From: CAZJJK01 sp964546285
GTDB taxonomy: Bacteria > Spirochaetota > Spirochaetia > Treponematales > Breznakiellaceae
Reading direction: 5' to 3'
Assembly: GCA_964546285.1 (NCBI GenBank)
Contig: CAZJJK010000038.1
Coordinates: 1 to 25,862 of the forward strand
Length of the DNA: 25,862 bases
Below the pieces are notes generated by a model. The model was not told the origin of the DNA. It worked only from the letters and a program-made list of their open reading frames with translations, and did no database searches. Below are positions 9,205 through 16,144 of the stretch, piece by piece (position 1 is the stretch's first letter; each line of letters starts with the position of its first letter). The position numbers and the translations under genes are program-made.

Positions 9205-9866
9205 TGAGAAAACGGCGCTATGCGGCTTTTTGCCTAACTATTAGTTTCACGGCGTTGCTTAGCGCCCAAACCCGAAGTATGGACTTACGAACGGCGATAA
9301 AAGGCTCTCTGATGTTTGTCGCTGAGGACGCGGGTTTAGAAGCCGACGCGGCGCCCTTGTATCCAATGATCGGCCTAGGACTTAATAGCGGATCGGGCTC
9401 CTTTGAAATGGAGCTTTCCCTAGATGTTTACGGCGCGTATTTCCTTTATTCCGAAGCCGATAAAAGACCGTACGCCGCCGCCCCGGAAAATCGCGAAGCC
9501 GTCGCTTTCGGATTTATCGCGGCTTTCCCCTTAGGCTTACGGGTCCGCTTGATTCATCAAGGCCGTTTCCGGCTCTTCGCCGGCCCAGCGCTTGATTTCA
9601 AGCTTTGCCTTCCCGCTACCGGCATAGAGAGCGAACAAAGCGCCCTGAACAGCGCGACAAAGGCGATATCGTCGTACTATTTAGATACTATGCGCTGGTT
9701 CTTGCCGGTAGCCGGGCTAGGAATTGACTTCCCTTATACCAATAACTTAGCGTTAGGGGCGGAATTACGTGTTTGGTTCCCCGTATACCGCTTGTTAAGC
9801 GGCGAAGGCCGCCATTTTTGGGATGACGGCCGTGCCGCTTTAAGCTTCAGACTAAGTTTTTTGTAG
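9201..9866 (+). CDS. Small exported beta-rich protein, possible outer-membrane barrel
   Basis: The product has 221 residues. Its ATG overlaps the stop of the upstream lipoprotein gene as ATGA, with AGGGGA just before it. The signal peptide has basic residues (MMRKRRYAAF), a hydrophobic core and a likely cut at LLSA/Q. The mature part alternates polar and hydrophobic residues with Gly and aromatics (ELSLDVYGAYFLYSEAD, FRLFAGPALDFKLCLP, LALGAELRVWFPVYRL) and ends RLSFL. This pattern suits an 8-10 strand barrel, though the family is not recognised. It is the last gene of the cluster and converges on the glutaredoxin gene; no convincing terminator was found in the 80-bp gap. Confidence 0.75.
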   Translation: MMRKRRYAAFCLTISFTALLSAQTRSMDLRTAIKGSLMFVAEDAGLEADAAPLYPMIGLGLNSGSGSFEMELSLDVYGAYFLYSEADKRPYAAAPENREAVAFGFIAAFPLGLRVRLIHQGRFRLFAGPALDFKLCLPATGIESEQSALNSATKAISSYYLDTMRWFLPVAGLGIDFPYTNNLALGAELRVWFPVYRLLSGEGRHFWDDGRAALSFRLSFL

Positions 9867-9946
9867 CTAAAGCCAAGTTCTTTACGTAAACATAAAGTCC
9901 TAAAAGTTTGAAAGCCTTGGCCTTATTATGAAAGCTCCTAAATTAG

Positions 9947-10177
9947 CTAACCAGCCAAAGCCCGATCAATTTCCGGCTTATTGAAACCAACGATGATACG
10001 CCCATTGATATCCAGCACGGGTACGCCCATTTGGCCAGATTTTCGGACCATTTCCTCAGCGCGGCGCTGATCGCGCCCCACATCGTAATCATTATACTTG
10101 ACATTCTTTGAGCTTAAGTAATTTTTGGCCATAACACAGTATGGACAGCTACTGGTGGAATATACGTTGATGGTCAT
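9947..10177 (-). CDS. Glutaredoxin-like thiol-disulfide oxidoreductase
   Basis: This 76-residue protein covers just the glutaredoxin/NrdH-type fold. The redox motif CPYC is at residues 11-14, followed by YNDYDVGRD, the cis-proline segment GVPVLDINGRIIVGF and the C-terminal FNKPEIDRAL. It probably reduces disulfides in the cytosol using electrons from glutathione or thioredoxin reductase; which partner is used cannot be told from the sequence. The ATG has a strong AGGAGG six to seven bases upstream. It appears to be transcribed alone from the promoter at 10239-10267. The operator-like half-sites in the leader suggest regulation. Confidence 0.93.
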   Translation of the reverse strand: MTINVYSTSSCPYCVMAKNYLSSKNVKYNDYDVGRDQRRAEEMVRKSGQMGVPVLDINGRIIVGFNKPEIDRALAG

Positions 10178-10195
10178 AAACGCCTCCTAATCGCC

Positions 10196-10219
10196 GTCAT
10201 TATTTTAATGACAGTCATT
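10196..10219. promoter_or_regulatory. Operator-like array of GTCATT half-sites
   Basis: Three copies of the same 6-mer alternate in orientation: GTCATT at 10196-10201, AATGAC at 10207-10212 and GTCATT at 10214-10219. The last two form AATGACAGTCATT, a perfect inverted repeat about one base. They lie between the predicted transcription start of the glutaredoxin gene and its ribosome binding site, a common place for repressor binding. The binding protein is unknown. Confidence 0.45.
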
Positions 10220-10238
10220 CGTATGTTTTACGATATAT

Positions 10239-10267
10239 ATGATATATAATATATAAGAATATGTCAA
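10239..10267 (-). promoter_or_regulatory. Sigma-70-type promoter of the glutaredoxin gene
   Basis: On the minus strand TTGACA (10267-10262) is followed after 17 bases by TATCAT (10244-10239). The -35 is a perfect match and the -10 matches five of six. The spacer is almost pure A/T. Transcription should start near 10232, leaving a leader of about 55 bases. Confidence 0.75.
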
Positions 10268-10299
10268 GAAAAATTTAATAGCCTACTCTCTCTTTAATT

Positions 10300-10487
10300 A
10301 CTGCTACCAATTTTGTTGCAACTTGGAGATATTAATTTCTTAAAATGAATGGAAGCGTCGAGACTACGAGTCCATACTTTGACGTACCTTGCCCACTTGG
10401 AACTAATTCCGATTCAAGACGGGTGTTGCTACTTATTCATATCTTTACTAAAAATGAAAATACATGTGCAACAAAATTGGCAGCACT
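10300..10487. repeat. Inverted-repeat-bounded non-coding element, possible MITE or IS remnant
   Basis: The gap between the glutaredoxin and DUF1361 genes holds an exact 14-bp inverted repeat, ccaattttgttgca at 10307-10320 and tgcaacaaaattgg at 10467-10480. Imperfect matching continues outward through CTGCT/AGCAC-like bases, to about 22 bp in all. The 146 bp between the arms is AT-richer than the genes and has no convincing gene; short frames on both strands lack ribosome binding sites. The right end, read inward, begins TGCTGCCAA, which recalls IS1-family ends, but that is a weak resemblance. Confidence 0.5.
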
Positions 10488-10529
10488 TAGCTCGCTTTAC
10501 TATCCTACCCTTCCGGGGAAAAATGCCGT

Positions 10530-11240
10530 TTAGCGACCGATGACAGAAGCCTTACGCGTCAGATGATGGACACCATACGTAATGATAATAAACGCGGAAA
10601 AAACGCCGGAAATAAGGACGGCTTTAAAATCGGATAGATAGGGAAAAACCAATTTAGCGGTATGGAAGGGTCTAACAAAGAGATCCCAGCTATTGAGACG
10701 CACAAAGCGTCCGATATAGATCCCAAAACCCGAAATAATGATGGCGACGGCCACAAGGAGGCGCGCGACTAGCGGCCTGAACAAACCTTTTAAAGCGCGA
10801 AAGACAAGATCGATAGAAAACAGCCCGACGGCGTGCCCTAGGAAAGCAAAGGCAGAACAAAGAGTAAGATCATACCATAAAAGGGTTTCTTGCTTAAGTA
10901 CGCTTGTTCCGGATCGGACGAAGGTTTTGTTGGCGATATGAATAAAATCGGTAAAAATATAGGGAGCGTTCGGATAAAACACCAGCCACAGAAGAGCCAG
11001 AATTATGGTGCTTATGGTAATCAACGGTCGGCGACGACGGCGGGAAACGATAAAAAGCGCGACAGAAATCCCGTATGGCGCTAAAGCCAGAACCAAATTC
11101 CAGATCAAGAAAAAATAAAAAAACCGATCCGTCAAAACAAAACGAACAGCGACTAAAGCGGCGCCGCCAGCCAAAGAAAGTAGAGAACATAATAAAAAAG
11201 CTAAAAGCTCACGAACCGCGACTGAATCTTTTTCGATCAT
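10530..11240 (-). CDS. DUF1361 integral membrane protein
   Basis: The 236-residue protein has about six to seven hydrophobic segments. It carries the DUF1361 hallmarks WNLVLALAPYG and LLWLVFYPNAPYIFTDFIH, followed by conserved-looking WYDLTL and RFVRLNSWDLF segments. The biochemical role of this family is not established; it sits in the cytoplasmic membrane. The ATG at 11240 lacks a clear ribosome binding site, and GAAGGAGAG lies about 40 bases further up, so a non-ATG start upstream is possible. It follows mnmG on the same strand after 82 bp and may be the last gene of the mnmE-mnmG transcript. No clear terminator was found downstream. Confidence 0.88.
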   Translation of the reverse strand: MIEKDSVAVRELLAFLLCSLLSLAGGAALVAVRFVLTDRFFYFFLIWNLVLALAPYGISVALFIVSRRRRRPLITISTIILALLWLVFYPNAPYIFTDFIHIANKTFVRSGTSVLKQETLLWYDLTLCSAFAFLGHAVGLFSIDLVFRALKGLFRPLVARLLVAVAIIISGFGIYIGRFVRLNSWDLFVRPFHTAKLVFPYLSDFKAVLISGVFSAFIIITYGVHHLTRKASVIGR

Positions 11241-11322
11241 TAAGGGTGAGTATGGCGAAAGAGCGAAACAGGTACAAGCTCTCCTTCGCGAAATAGTTCC
11301 GAGGCGAATGATGCCCCGCGTT

Positions 11323-13200
11323 TCAATGACGCCTCCCTTTTACCATCAGAATGGCGATATCGCCCTGGCGGACTCCGCTAACGCGGGAGGCTTGGCCAAG
11401 GGTAGTGGGACGAACTTGAGACAATTTCTCCTTAGCCTCCGCCGATAAGCCAACAATAGAGCGATAGTCTATCTCAGGGTCCAAACGAAGGTTTTCCAGC
11501 TTAGCGTGCTTAGCGACGGCGCGCCTTTCCTTCTCTATATAGCCCGCGTATTTGATATCCAAAGCCACTCGCTCCAGCCATTCATCGTTCCATCTCCGCA
11601 ACTCTGGAATATAAGCTTCTATCTCATCTAGTCCCACTAGAGGATCGGCAAGGGCGCGGGCCGCGCTTTCGCCTCTATGGGGGCGAATAGCGCTATCCAC
11701 TGCCTCCGCGCCGCCGGCGCTCCCCTCTGAGGAAGGTGGGCTGGAGCTTATCCGCCGGGTCCTCAGCAGTTCCGTGATAGAATCTAAAGCCGCCGCCTTA
11801 CGCTGGAAACGTTCCCAACGCGCGTCATCCACTAAACCTAATTGACGGCCTTTCGGTGTCAGACGTTCATCGGCGGTATCGTGGCGGAGTATCAATCTAT
11901 GTTCGGCTCTGCTGGTGAACATTCTATAAGGCTCCTTGGCGCCTTGGGTGGTTAAATCGTCCACCAACACGCCAATATAGGCCTCGGAACGCGTTAATAC
12001 CAGCATTTCTTGTTTAGACAGCTTCATAGCGACATTGATTCCCGCCATTATGCCTTGAGCGGCCGCTTCCTCGTAACCGGAACTGCCATTTATTTGACCT
12101 GCCATAAACAAGCCGGAAAGACGCGGCGATTCTAAGTAAGGGGAAAGCTCAATCGGATCCACATAATCGTATTCTACGGCATAGCCGGGACGAACGAGTC
12201 TGGCTTTTTCCAAACCGGGAATAGTATGAATAAACGCCTCTTGAACGCTTTCAGGCAGAGACGAGGACAGGCCGTTAAGATAGAGCTCTGTCGTTCCCAG
12301 ACCTTCTGGTTCCACAAAGGCTTGATGCCTTGGCCGGTCTGGGAAACGCATAACCTTATCCTCAATGGAAGGGCAGTAACGAGGGCCCTTGCCGGTAATC
12401 TTTCCACCAAATAAAGGCGAAGTCCCGATATTCGCCCGGATAACATCATGAGTGGCGTCATTTGTCCAAACTATCCAACAGGGTACATTAGGTCTATCCA
12501 ACGTCGTTTCGGGCTCAACATCAAAAGAAAAAGGCCGAGGCGCTTCGCCATCCTGCTGTTCCATAACGGAAGTGTCCACGGAATCGCCCGCTATTCTTGA
12601 TGGCGTGCCAGTCTTTAATCGGCCAACCGGAAAACCGGCGCGGCGTAGCCAGGTTCCCAAGCCTATGGCCGCGGGTTCTCCCAGACGGCCTGAAGGGGAT
12701 TCATACTCGCCTATAAAGATTCTCCCTTCCATGAAAGTACCGGTGGCTAACACCACAGCCGCCGCGCCAATGCGTTTTCCCCGTTCCGTCTCAACCCCCT
12801 CAACCCGTTTACCATCCGAAGAAACAATAAGAGCGCTTACCGAATCCATCCTAATATGAAGATTCTTCATATGTTCTAGACGGGACCGGGCGGCGCTTAC
12901 ATACGCGTGCTTATCGGCTTGAGCTCGAGGCGCTTGAACCGCGGGACCTCTGGAACGGTTCAAAACACGGTATTGGATCATGGTGGCGTCTATAAGCTTC
13001 CCGATCTCGCCGCCTAGCGCGTCCACTTCCCTAATTAAATTGCCTTTAGAAAGACCGCCTACCGCCGGATTGCAGGACAAAGTGGCGATTCTATCGGGAT
13101 TTTGAGTGATTAGCAGCGTTGAAAACCCTAAGCGAGCTATAGCTGAGGCGGCCTCAAGCCCGGCATGCCCGCCGCCGACAACGATCGCGTGATAATCCAT
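11323..13200 (-). CDS. mnmG: tRNA uridine-5-carboxymethylaminomethyl synthesis enzyme MnmG (GidA)
   Basis: MnmG is the FAD-binding partner of MnmE; together they install the (carboxymethyl)aminomethyl group on wobble U34 of certain tRNAs. The FAD motif GGGHAG is near residues 9-14. LSCNPAVGGLSKGNL, LKTGTPSRI, GLFMAGQINGSSGYEEAAAQG and the C-terminal tail (TTLGQASRVSGV) are all typical. The ATG at 13200 (MDYHAIVVGGG) gives 625 residues, the usual size; five further codons upstream are unlikely to be used. The start is one base after the mnmE stop, with GGGAAAG in the mnmE end as a weak ribosome binding site, so the two are probably coupled. An unusual Ser/Pro/Gly/Ala-rich insert lies at about residues 480-520, before the C-terminal helical domain. 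Confidence 0.97.
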   Translation of the reverse strand: MDYHAIVVGGGHAGLEAASAIARLGFSTLLITQNPDRIATLSCNPAVGGLSKGNLIREVDALGGEIGKLIDATMIQYRVLNRSRGPAVQAPRAQADKHAYVSAARSRLEHMKNLHIRMDSVSALIVSSDGKRVEGVETERGKRIGAAAVVLATGTFMEGRIFIGEYESPSGRLGEPAAIGLGTWLRRAGFPVGRLKTGTPSRIAGDSVDTSVMEQQDGEAPRPFSFDVEPETTLDRPNVPCWIVWTNDATHDVIRANIGTSPLFGGKITGKGPRYCPSIEDKVMRFPDRPRHQAFVEPEGLGTTELYLNGLSSSLPESVQEAFIHTIPGLEKARLVRPGYAVEYDYVDPIELSPYLESPRLSGLFMAGQINGSSGYEEAAAQGIMAGINVAMKLSKQEMLVLTRSEAYIGVLVDDLTTQGAKEPYRMFTSRAEHRLILRHDTADERLTPKGRQLGLVDDARWERFQRKAAALDSITELLRTRRISSSPPSSEGSAGGAEAVDSAIRPHRGESAARALADPLVGLDEIEAYIPELRRWNDEWLERVALDIKYAGYIEKERRAVAKHAKLENLRLDPEIDYRSIVGLSAEAKEKLSQVRPTTLGQASRVSGVRQGDIAILMVKGRRH

Positions 13201-13201
13201 A

Positions 13202-14566
13202 TTACTTTCCCACACAAAAGCGGCTAAACATTGTCGCTAAGATATCATCGGTACTGATTTCGCCGGTTATTTCGCCCAGAGCGTTAACCGCCTCGCGCAG
13301 ATCCGGCGCGACAACATCCAAGGGCAACCCGGAAGCGGCCGCGGCCAGAGCGTCGTCAATGGCGGCGACAGAGCGATCAATTAAGCCTTTTTGCCGTTCG
13401 CTAGCTATTCCGATGCGATCATCACCGACGTTCCGTTCTTCCAAACAAGCGACGATAGCCGATGCCAAGGTCGAAATACCGCGGCCATCAACGGCGCTGA
13501 AGGGCAGAAAGCCTGAAGGCGCGGGCTTTGTATCCAGATCTACCTTTGTCCATATAGGCACAAGCGGCAAAGATCGGGCTTTAGCTAAGAATTCCGTATC
13601 GGCGGATTGAATACCAAGGCTTCCATCCACCAGATACAGAATAACATCGGCCTTCTCCAAAACTTCCCTGCTACGATTCACGCCCATCCGCTCCACCGTA
13701 TCAGCGCTGTCACGCAAACCGGCGGTATCAACCAAACGTATCGGGAAAGCCCCAATAGAAAGCCAGGCTTCTATCCAATCACGGGTCGTGCCCGGCGTTT
13801 CAGAAACGATAGAACGCTCTTCCTTAACCAGACAGTTAAAAAGACTGGATTTTCCGGCGTTTGGCAAACCGGCGACAGCTACCAGGGCTCCTTCGCTGAT
13901 AATTCGCTCCACGCGGTAGCTGGCTTGAAGCTCAACTAAGCGCCGCCTTACTTCTTCAGCCTTTGACAATTCCGGTAAAACGCCTCCGGGATCATCATAC
14001 ACTCCATCTTCTTCGCTATAATCCAAACGTATTTCCACAGCCGCCAGCACGGAAACCAGCAAACGCTTAATGCCATCGATCTCCCGCTCCAAAGTCCCAG
14101 ACAAGCGGCCAATTGCCCGATCACGGGCAAGATCATTTTTCGCGCCAGCTAATTCAGCGACCGCTTCAGCTCTGGTTAGATCGATTTTGCCGTTAAGGAA
14201 GGCGCGCAGGCTAAATTCGCCGGGGAGAGCTTCGCGGAAACCAGCCGCCAAAAGGGCGTTCAAAACGCCTCGTGCCGCCGCCGGACCTCCATGACATGAA
14301 AATTCAACCGCATCCTCGCCGGTATAGCTGGCCGGCGCGCGAAAAACCAAGGCCACGACTTCATCCATACGACGACCGCCGTCAATAACCCAGCCATAAA
14401 CCGCTTGGTAGCCGGCGGCGGCCGCTAACTCCTCCGGGCGAGAAAAGGCTTTCGCCGCCATAAGTATGGCCTCTGGTCCGGAGACGCGGACGATTGATAA
14501 GGCGCCGCCTAACGAAGTAGCGATAGCGGCGATAGGCGACGGATCGCCGTAAACGGTTTTACTCAT
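13202..14566 (-). CDS. mnmE: tRNA modification GTPase MnmE (TrmE)
   Basis: MnmE is the potassium-dependent GTPase that works with MnmG on tRNA wobble uridine. With ATG at 14566 the product is 454 residues, the family norm. It shows the N-terminal folate-binding domain (IVRVSGPEA), a helical domain, the P-loop GLPNAGKSS (about 233-241), the G2 region TPGTTRD, G3 DTAGLRD (280-286), a slightly altered G4 WTKVD in place of NKxD, and the C-terminal FCVGK whose Cys451 is needed for modification. An upstream in-frame ATG at 14677 would overlap the divergent promoter and lacks homology, so it is rejected. No ribosome binding site precedes 14566; the predicted promoter would leave a leader of only a few bases. 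Confidence 0.97.
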   Translation of the reverse strand: MSKTVYGDPSPIAAIATSLGGALSIVRVSGPEAILMAAKAFSRPEELAAAAGYQAVYGWVIDGGRRMDEVVALVFRAPASYTGEDAVEFSCHGGPAAARGVLNALLAAGFREALPGEFSLRAFLNGKIDLTRAEAVAELAGAKNDLARDRAIGRLSGTLEREIDGIKRLLVSVLAAVEIRLDYSEEDGVYDDPGGVLPELSKAEEVRRRLVELQASYRVERIISEGALVAVAGLPNAGKSSLFNCLVKEERSIVSETPGTTRDWIEAWLSIGAFPIRLVDTAGLRDSADTVERMGVNRSREVLEKADVILYLVDGSLGIQSADTEFLAKARSLPLVPIWTKVDLDTKPAPSGFLPFSAVDGRGISTLASAIVACLEERNVGDDRIGIASERQKGLIDRSVAAIDDALAAAASGLPLDVVAPDLREAVNALGEITGEISTDDILATMFSRFCVGK

Positions 14567-14576
14567 GATCGGAACG

Positions 14577-14605
14577 AGCATAGTCAAAGCCGCTTGTCTC
14601 GACAA
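14577..14605 (-). promoter_or_regulatory. Predicted mnmE promoter with overlapping palindrome
   Basis: On the minus strand TTGTCG (14605-14600) and TATGCT (14582-14577) are separated by 17 bases; each matches four of six consensus bases. Start would be near 14570, four bases before the mnmE ATG. The palindrome CTTGTC-TC-GACAAG at 14593-14606 covers the -35 and could be an operator. Confidence 0.45.
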
Positions 14606-14619
14606 GGCTTCCCAAAAGC

Positions 14620-14647
14620 TTGACGTTAGTATTTTGCGCGATATACT
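14620..14647 (+). promoter_or_regulatory. Strong sigma-70-type promoter for the CsgG-like gene
   Basis: TTGACG (14620-14625) and TATACT (14642-14647) are separated by 16 bases and each match five of six consensus bases. AGGAGG follows at about 14665-14670 and the ATG is at 14676. The promoter is back-to-back with that of mnmE, the two -35 boxes being 14 bases apart. Confidence 0.75.
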
Positions 14648-14675
14648 CATAGCATACCATTCGCAGGAGGCTCTC

Positions 14676-15995
14676 ATGAATCATCGCATCACCGCGTTAG
14701 TGGTGGTATTAGTATTAGCGGCCGGCATGGTCATGGCTCAAGAAGTCGTGGTCAGCAAGAAACAAGATGTGGCCGTTTTCGCCCTAGGTTATTACGGTTA
14801 TGACCTACCAATAGAGACTTTGGCGAACGTTGACGCCGAGATTCAGGGCGTTTTTATCAACCTTGGCCGTTTCAATGTTTTAGGCCAAACGGAACGTTTC
14901 TCGTCACAGGATATTCAAGCCTTTATCGATCTGCTTAAGAAATCCAAAGAAACCAATACCCCTCTGCCTGATGAGGTTAAGTTTGGCGAGGTTCAAATCA
15001 CGGAGGCTTTGCTAAACAAGCTATATGGCGCTTTTGTAGTCGTTATTCCAACCATCGTTAGTTACGATTCAGGATATAACTCTAAAACAAAAACGTATGA
15101 AACGACGATTAAGTCATCGTTCGCTTTCTTGGACGTCGCTAATGGCACAACCATCGGGTTCGCCACGGTAGAAACATCGGGCTCGTCCAAAGAAACCCAA
15201 TTCAAGTCCATAAAGGGGGCCATAGACGGTATCGCCTCGCGGCTGGACCATGAGGTCAGAAGCATCCCCGCCTTTACCATCTCAACCAGAATACTGCAAG
15301 TCAGCGGCGGTGAGGTTAAAATGCAACTTGGTGCCGATATGGGCATCAAGGTCGGCGATGAATACGCGGTTATTGAGAAAAGCACGGTAGCCGGTTTTGC
15401 CGACGAGCGCGAGGACGGCTTGCTTCTCGTCAAAAATGTTGGACCGCAGATTTCCACCGCGACAGTGCTTATTAGTGGAGCAACGGTGACTGAAGGCGCC
15501 CAGCTGAAAGAGATTCCGCGCCAAGGCGGCGAAGTATCTCCCTATCTTAGGGTACATAGCATGCTGGACGGTGGACTGGCGATAGGCATAGGCGCTAAGG
15601 CCCTTGTTACCAGGGGTTTCTATAGTTTCCGCCCGCTCGTAGGTGTTGAAGCCCTACTAGATTTTGACAGAATGGTTCCCCTTCAGGTTTACGCTGGCGG
15701 CGAGTACGATATCTTTATGGGTCAGCTCGCGGTCAATGTTTCCGCCGGCGTCGGCGCCGCGTCTAATATGTTAATCCGCTTCCTTGATGAGAACTTTAAC
15801 GAGGAAGACGAGGAATGGGTAAGCCACTATGGGTTTACCGTATCGGGGGGGGCCAGTTTCCTCATAAATCGTGACATGAAAGTCTTCGCCGATGTCGGCT
15901 TTGACTATTGGATCGGTTTATTCAACGGACTAGGCAAAGCCTGGGATAACTACGGCAGCCTCTTCGGCAATGTGGGTATCGCGCTGAAATTATAG
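14676..15995 (+). CDS. Exported CsgG-like protein with C-terminal beta-rich (barrel-like) region
   Basis: The 439-residue product starts at ATG 14676, five bases after AGGAGG. Its signal peptide (MNHRITALVV, hydrophobic core, MVMA/Q) is probably cut by signal peptidase I after residue 21. Residues 25-200 (VAVFALGYYGYDLP, INLGRFNVLGQTERF, FVVVIPTIVSYD) resemble the CsgG/FlgT-type periplasmic fold. Residues around 230-290 (MGIKVGDEYAVIEK, LLLVKNVGPQISTATVL) look like the small beta domain at the end of FlgT-like proteins. From about 300 on, Gly/aromatic alternation and the final NVGIALKL fit an outer-membrane barrel. The role is not known; an envelope assembly or pore function is an inference. 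An unrelated in-frame extension upstream to 14565 is rejected because promoter and ribosome site lie within it. Confidence 0.8.
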   Translation: MNHRITALVVVLVLAAGMVMAQEVVVSKKQDVAVFALGYYGYDLPIETLANVDAEIQGVFINLGRFNVLGQTERFSSQDIQAFIDLLKKSKETNTPLPDEVKFGEVQITEALLNKLYGAFVVVIPTIVSYDSGYNSKTKTYETTIKSSFAFLDVANGTTIGFATVETSGSSKETQFKSIKGAIDGIASRLDHEVRSIPAFTISTRILQVSGGEVKMQLGADMGIKVGDEYAVIEKSTVAGFADEREDGLLLVKNVGPQISTATVLISGATVTEGAQLKEIPRQGGEVSPYLRVHSMLDGGLAIGIGAKALVTRGFYSFRPLVGVEALLDFDRMVPLQVYAGGEYDIFMGQLAVNVSAGVGAASNMLIRFLDENFNEEDEEWVSHYGFTVSGGASFLINRDMKVFADVGFDYWIGLFNGLGKAWDNYGSLFGNVGIALKL

Positions 15996-16003
15996 TAAAG
16001 CTT

Positions 16004-16046
16004 CCCTAACGCGTTCACGGAGTTTCGGCTAGTGAAAGCGTTAGGG
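16004..16046 (+). other. Long hairpin after the CsgG-like gene, no U-tract
   Basis: ccctaacgcgttcac (16004-16018) pairs with gtgaaagcgttaggg (16032-16046) at 14 of 15 positions around a 13-base loop. No run of T follows on either strand, so it is not a standard intrinsic terminator. It may protect the 3' end, attenuate, or separate expression of the upstream gene from galU. Confidence 0.6.
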
Positions 16047-16079
16047 ATAAGCCGGAGTCGGCCTTGAAGAGGCCGCTCT

Positions 16080-16108
16080 CCGCGCTTGCATCTAAAGGCG
16101 TAGCGCGG
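16080..16108 (+). promoter_or_regulatory. Alternative leader hairpin competing with the galU start-codon hairpin
   Basis: ccgcgct (16080-16086) and agcgcgg (16102-16108) can pair as a 7-bp stem with a 15-base loop. The right arm shares 16105-16108 with the left arm of the start-codon hairpin, so the two structures exclude each other at their junction. A further short stem, cggcc/ggccg around 16059-16075, precedes it. Confidence 0.45.
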
Positions 16109-16144
16109 CTACTATAACGCCATGAAAGGCGTTATAGTAGCCGC
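16105..16144 (+). promoter_or_regulatory. Perfect 17-bp hairpin presenting the galU start codon in its loop
   Basis: gcggctactataacgcc (16105-16121) is exactly complementary to ggcgttatagtagccgc (16128-16144). The six-base loop is ATGAAA, the first two codons of galU. No ribosome binding site precedes the ATG, and the reading frame upstream is closed by TAG at 16101-16103, so this is the only plausible start. In mRNA the stem would hide the initiation region except the AUG itself. In DNA it is a 40-bp near-palindrome that a regulator could bind. Confidence 0.7.

Noticed and set aside
9867..9946. gccaag/cttggc inverted repeat as a terminator between convergent genes.
   Set aside because: The arms are only six bases, far apart, and no T-run follows.
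10300..10487. tRNA or other structured RNA within the inverted-repeat element.
   Set aside because: No T-loop or acceptor-stem pairing could be found by eye on either strand.
10345..10543. Two overlapping short plus-strand frames of 62-64 residues.
   Set aside because: No ribosome binding site, no recognisable sequence, and they run into the DUF1361 gene end; the inverted-repeat element explains the region better.
14567..14677. 37-codon N-terminal extension of MnmE.
   Set aside because: It covers the divergent promoter and has no similarity to MnmE; the start at 14566 gives the family length.
15062..15557. Minus-strand frames of 91-131 residues.
   Set aside because: Antisense to the CsgG-like gene, which has a promoter, ribosome binding site and signal peptide.
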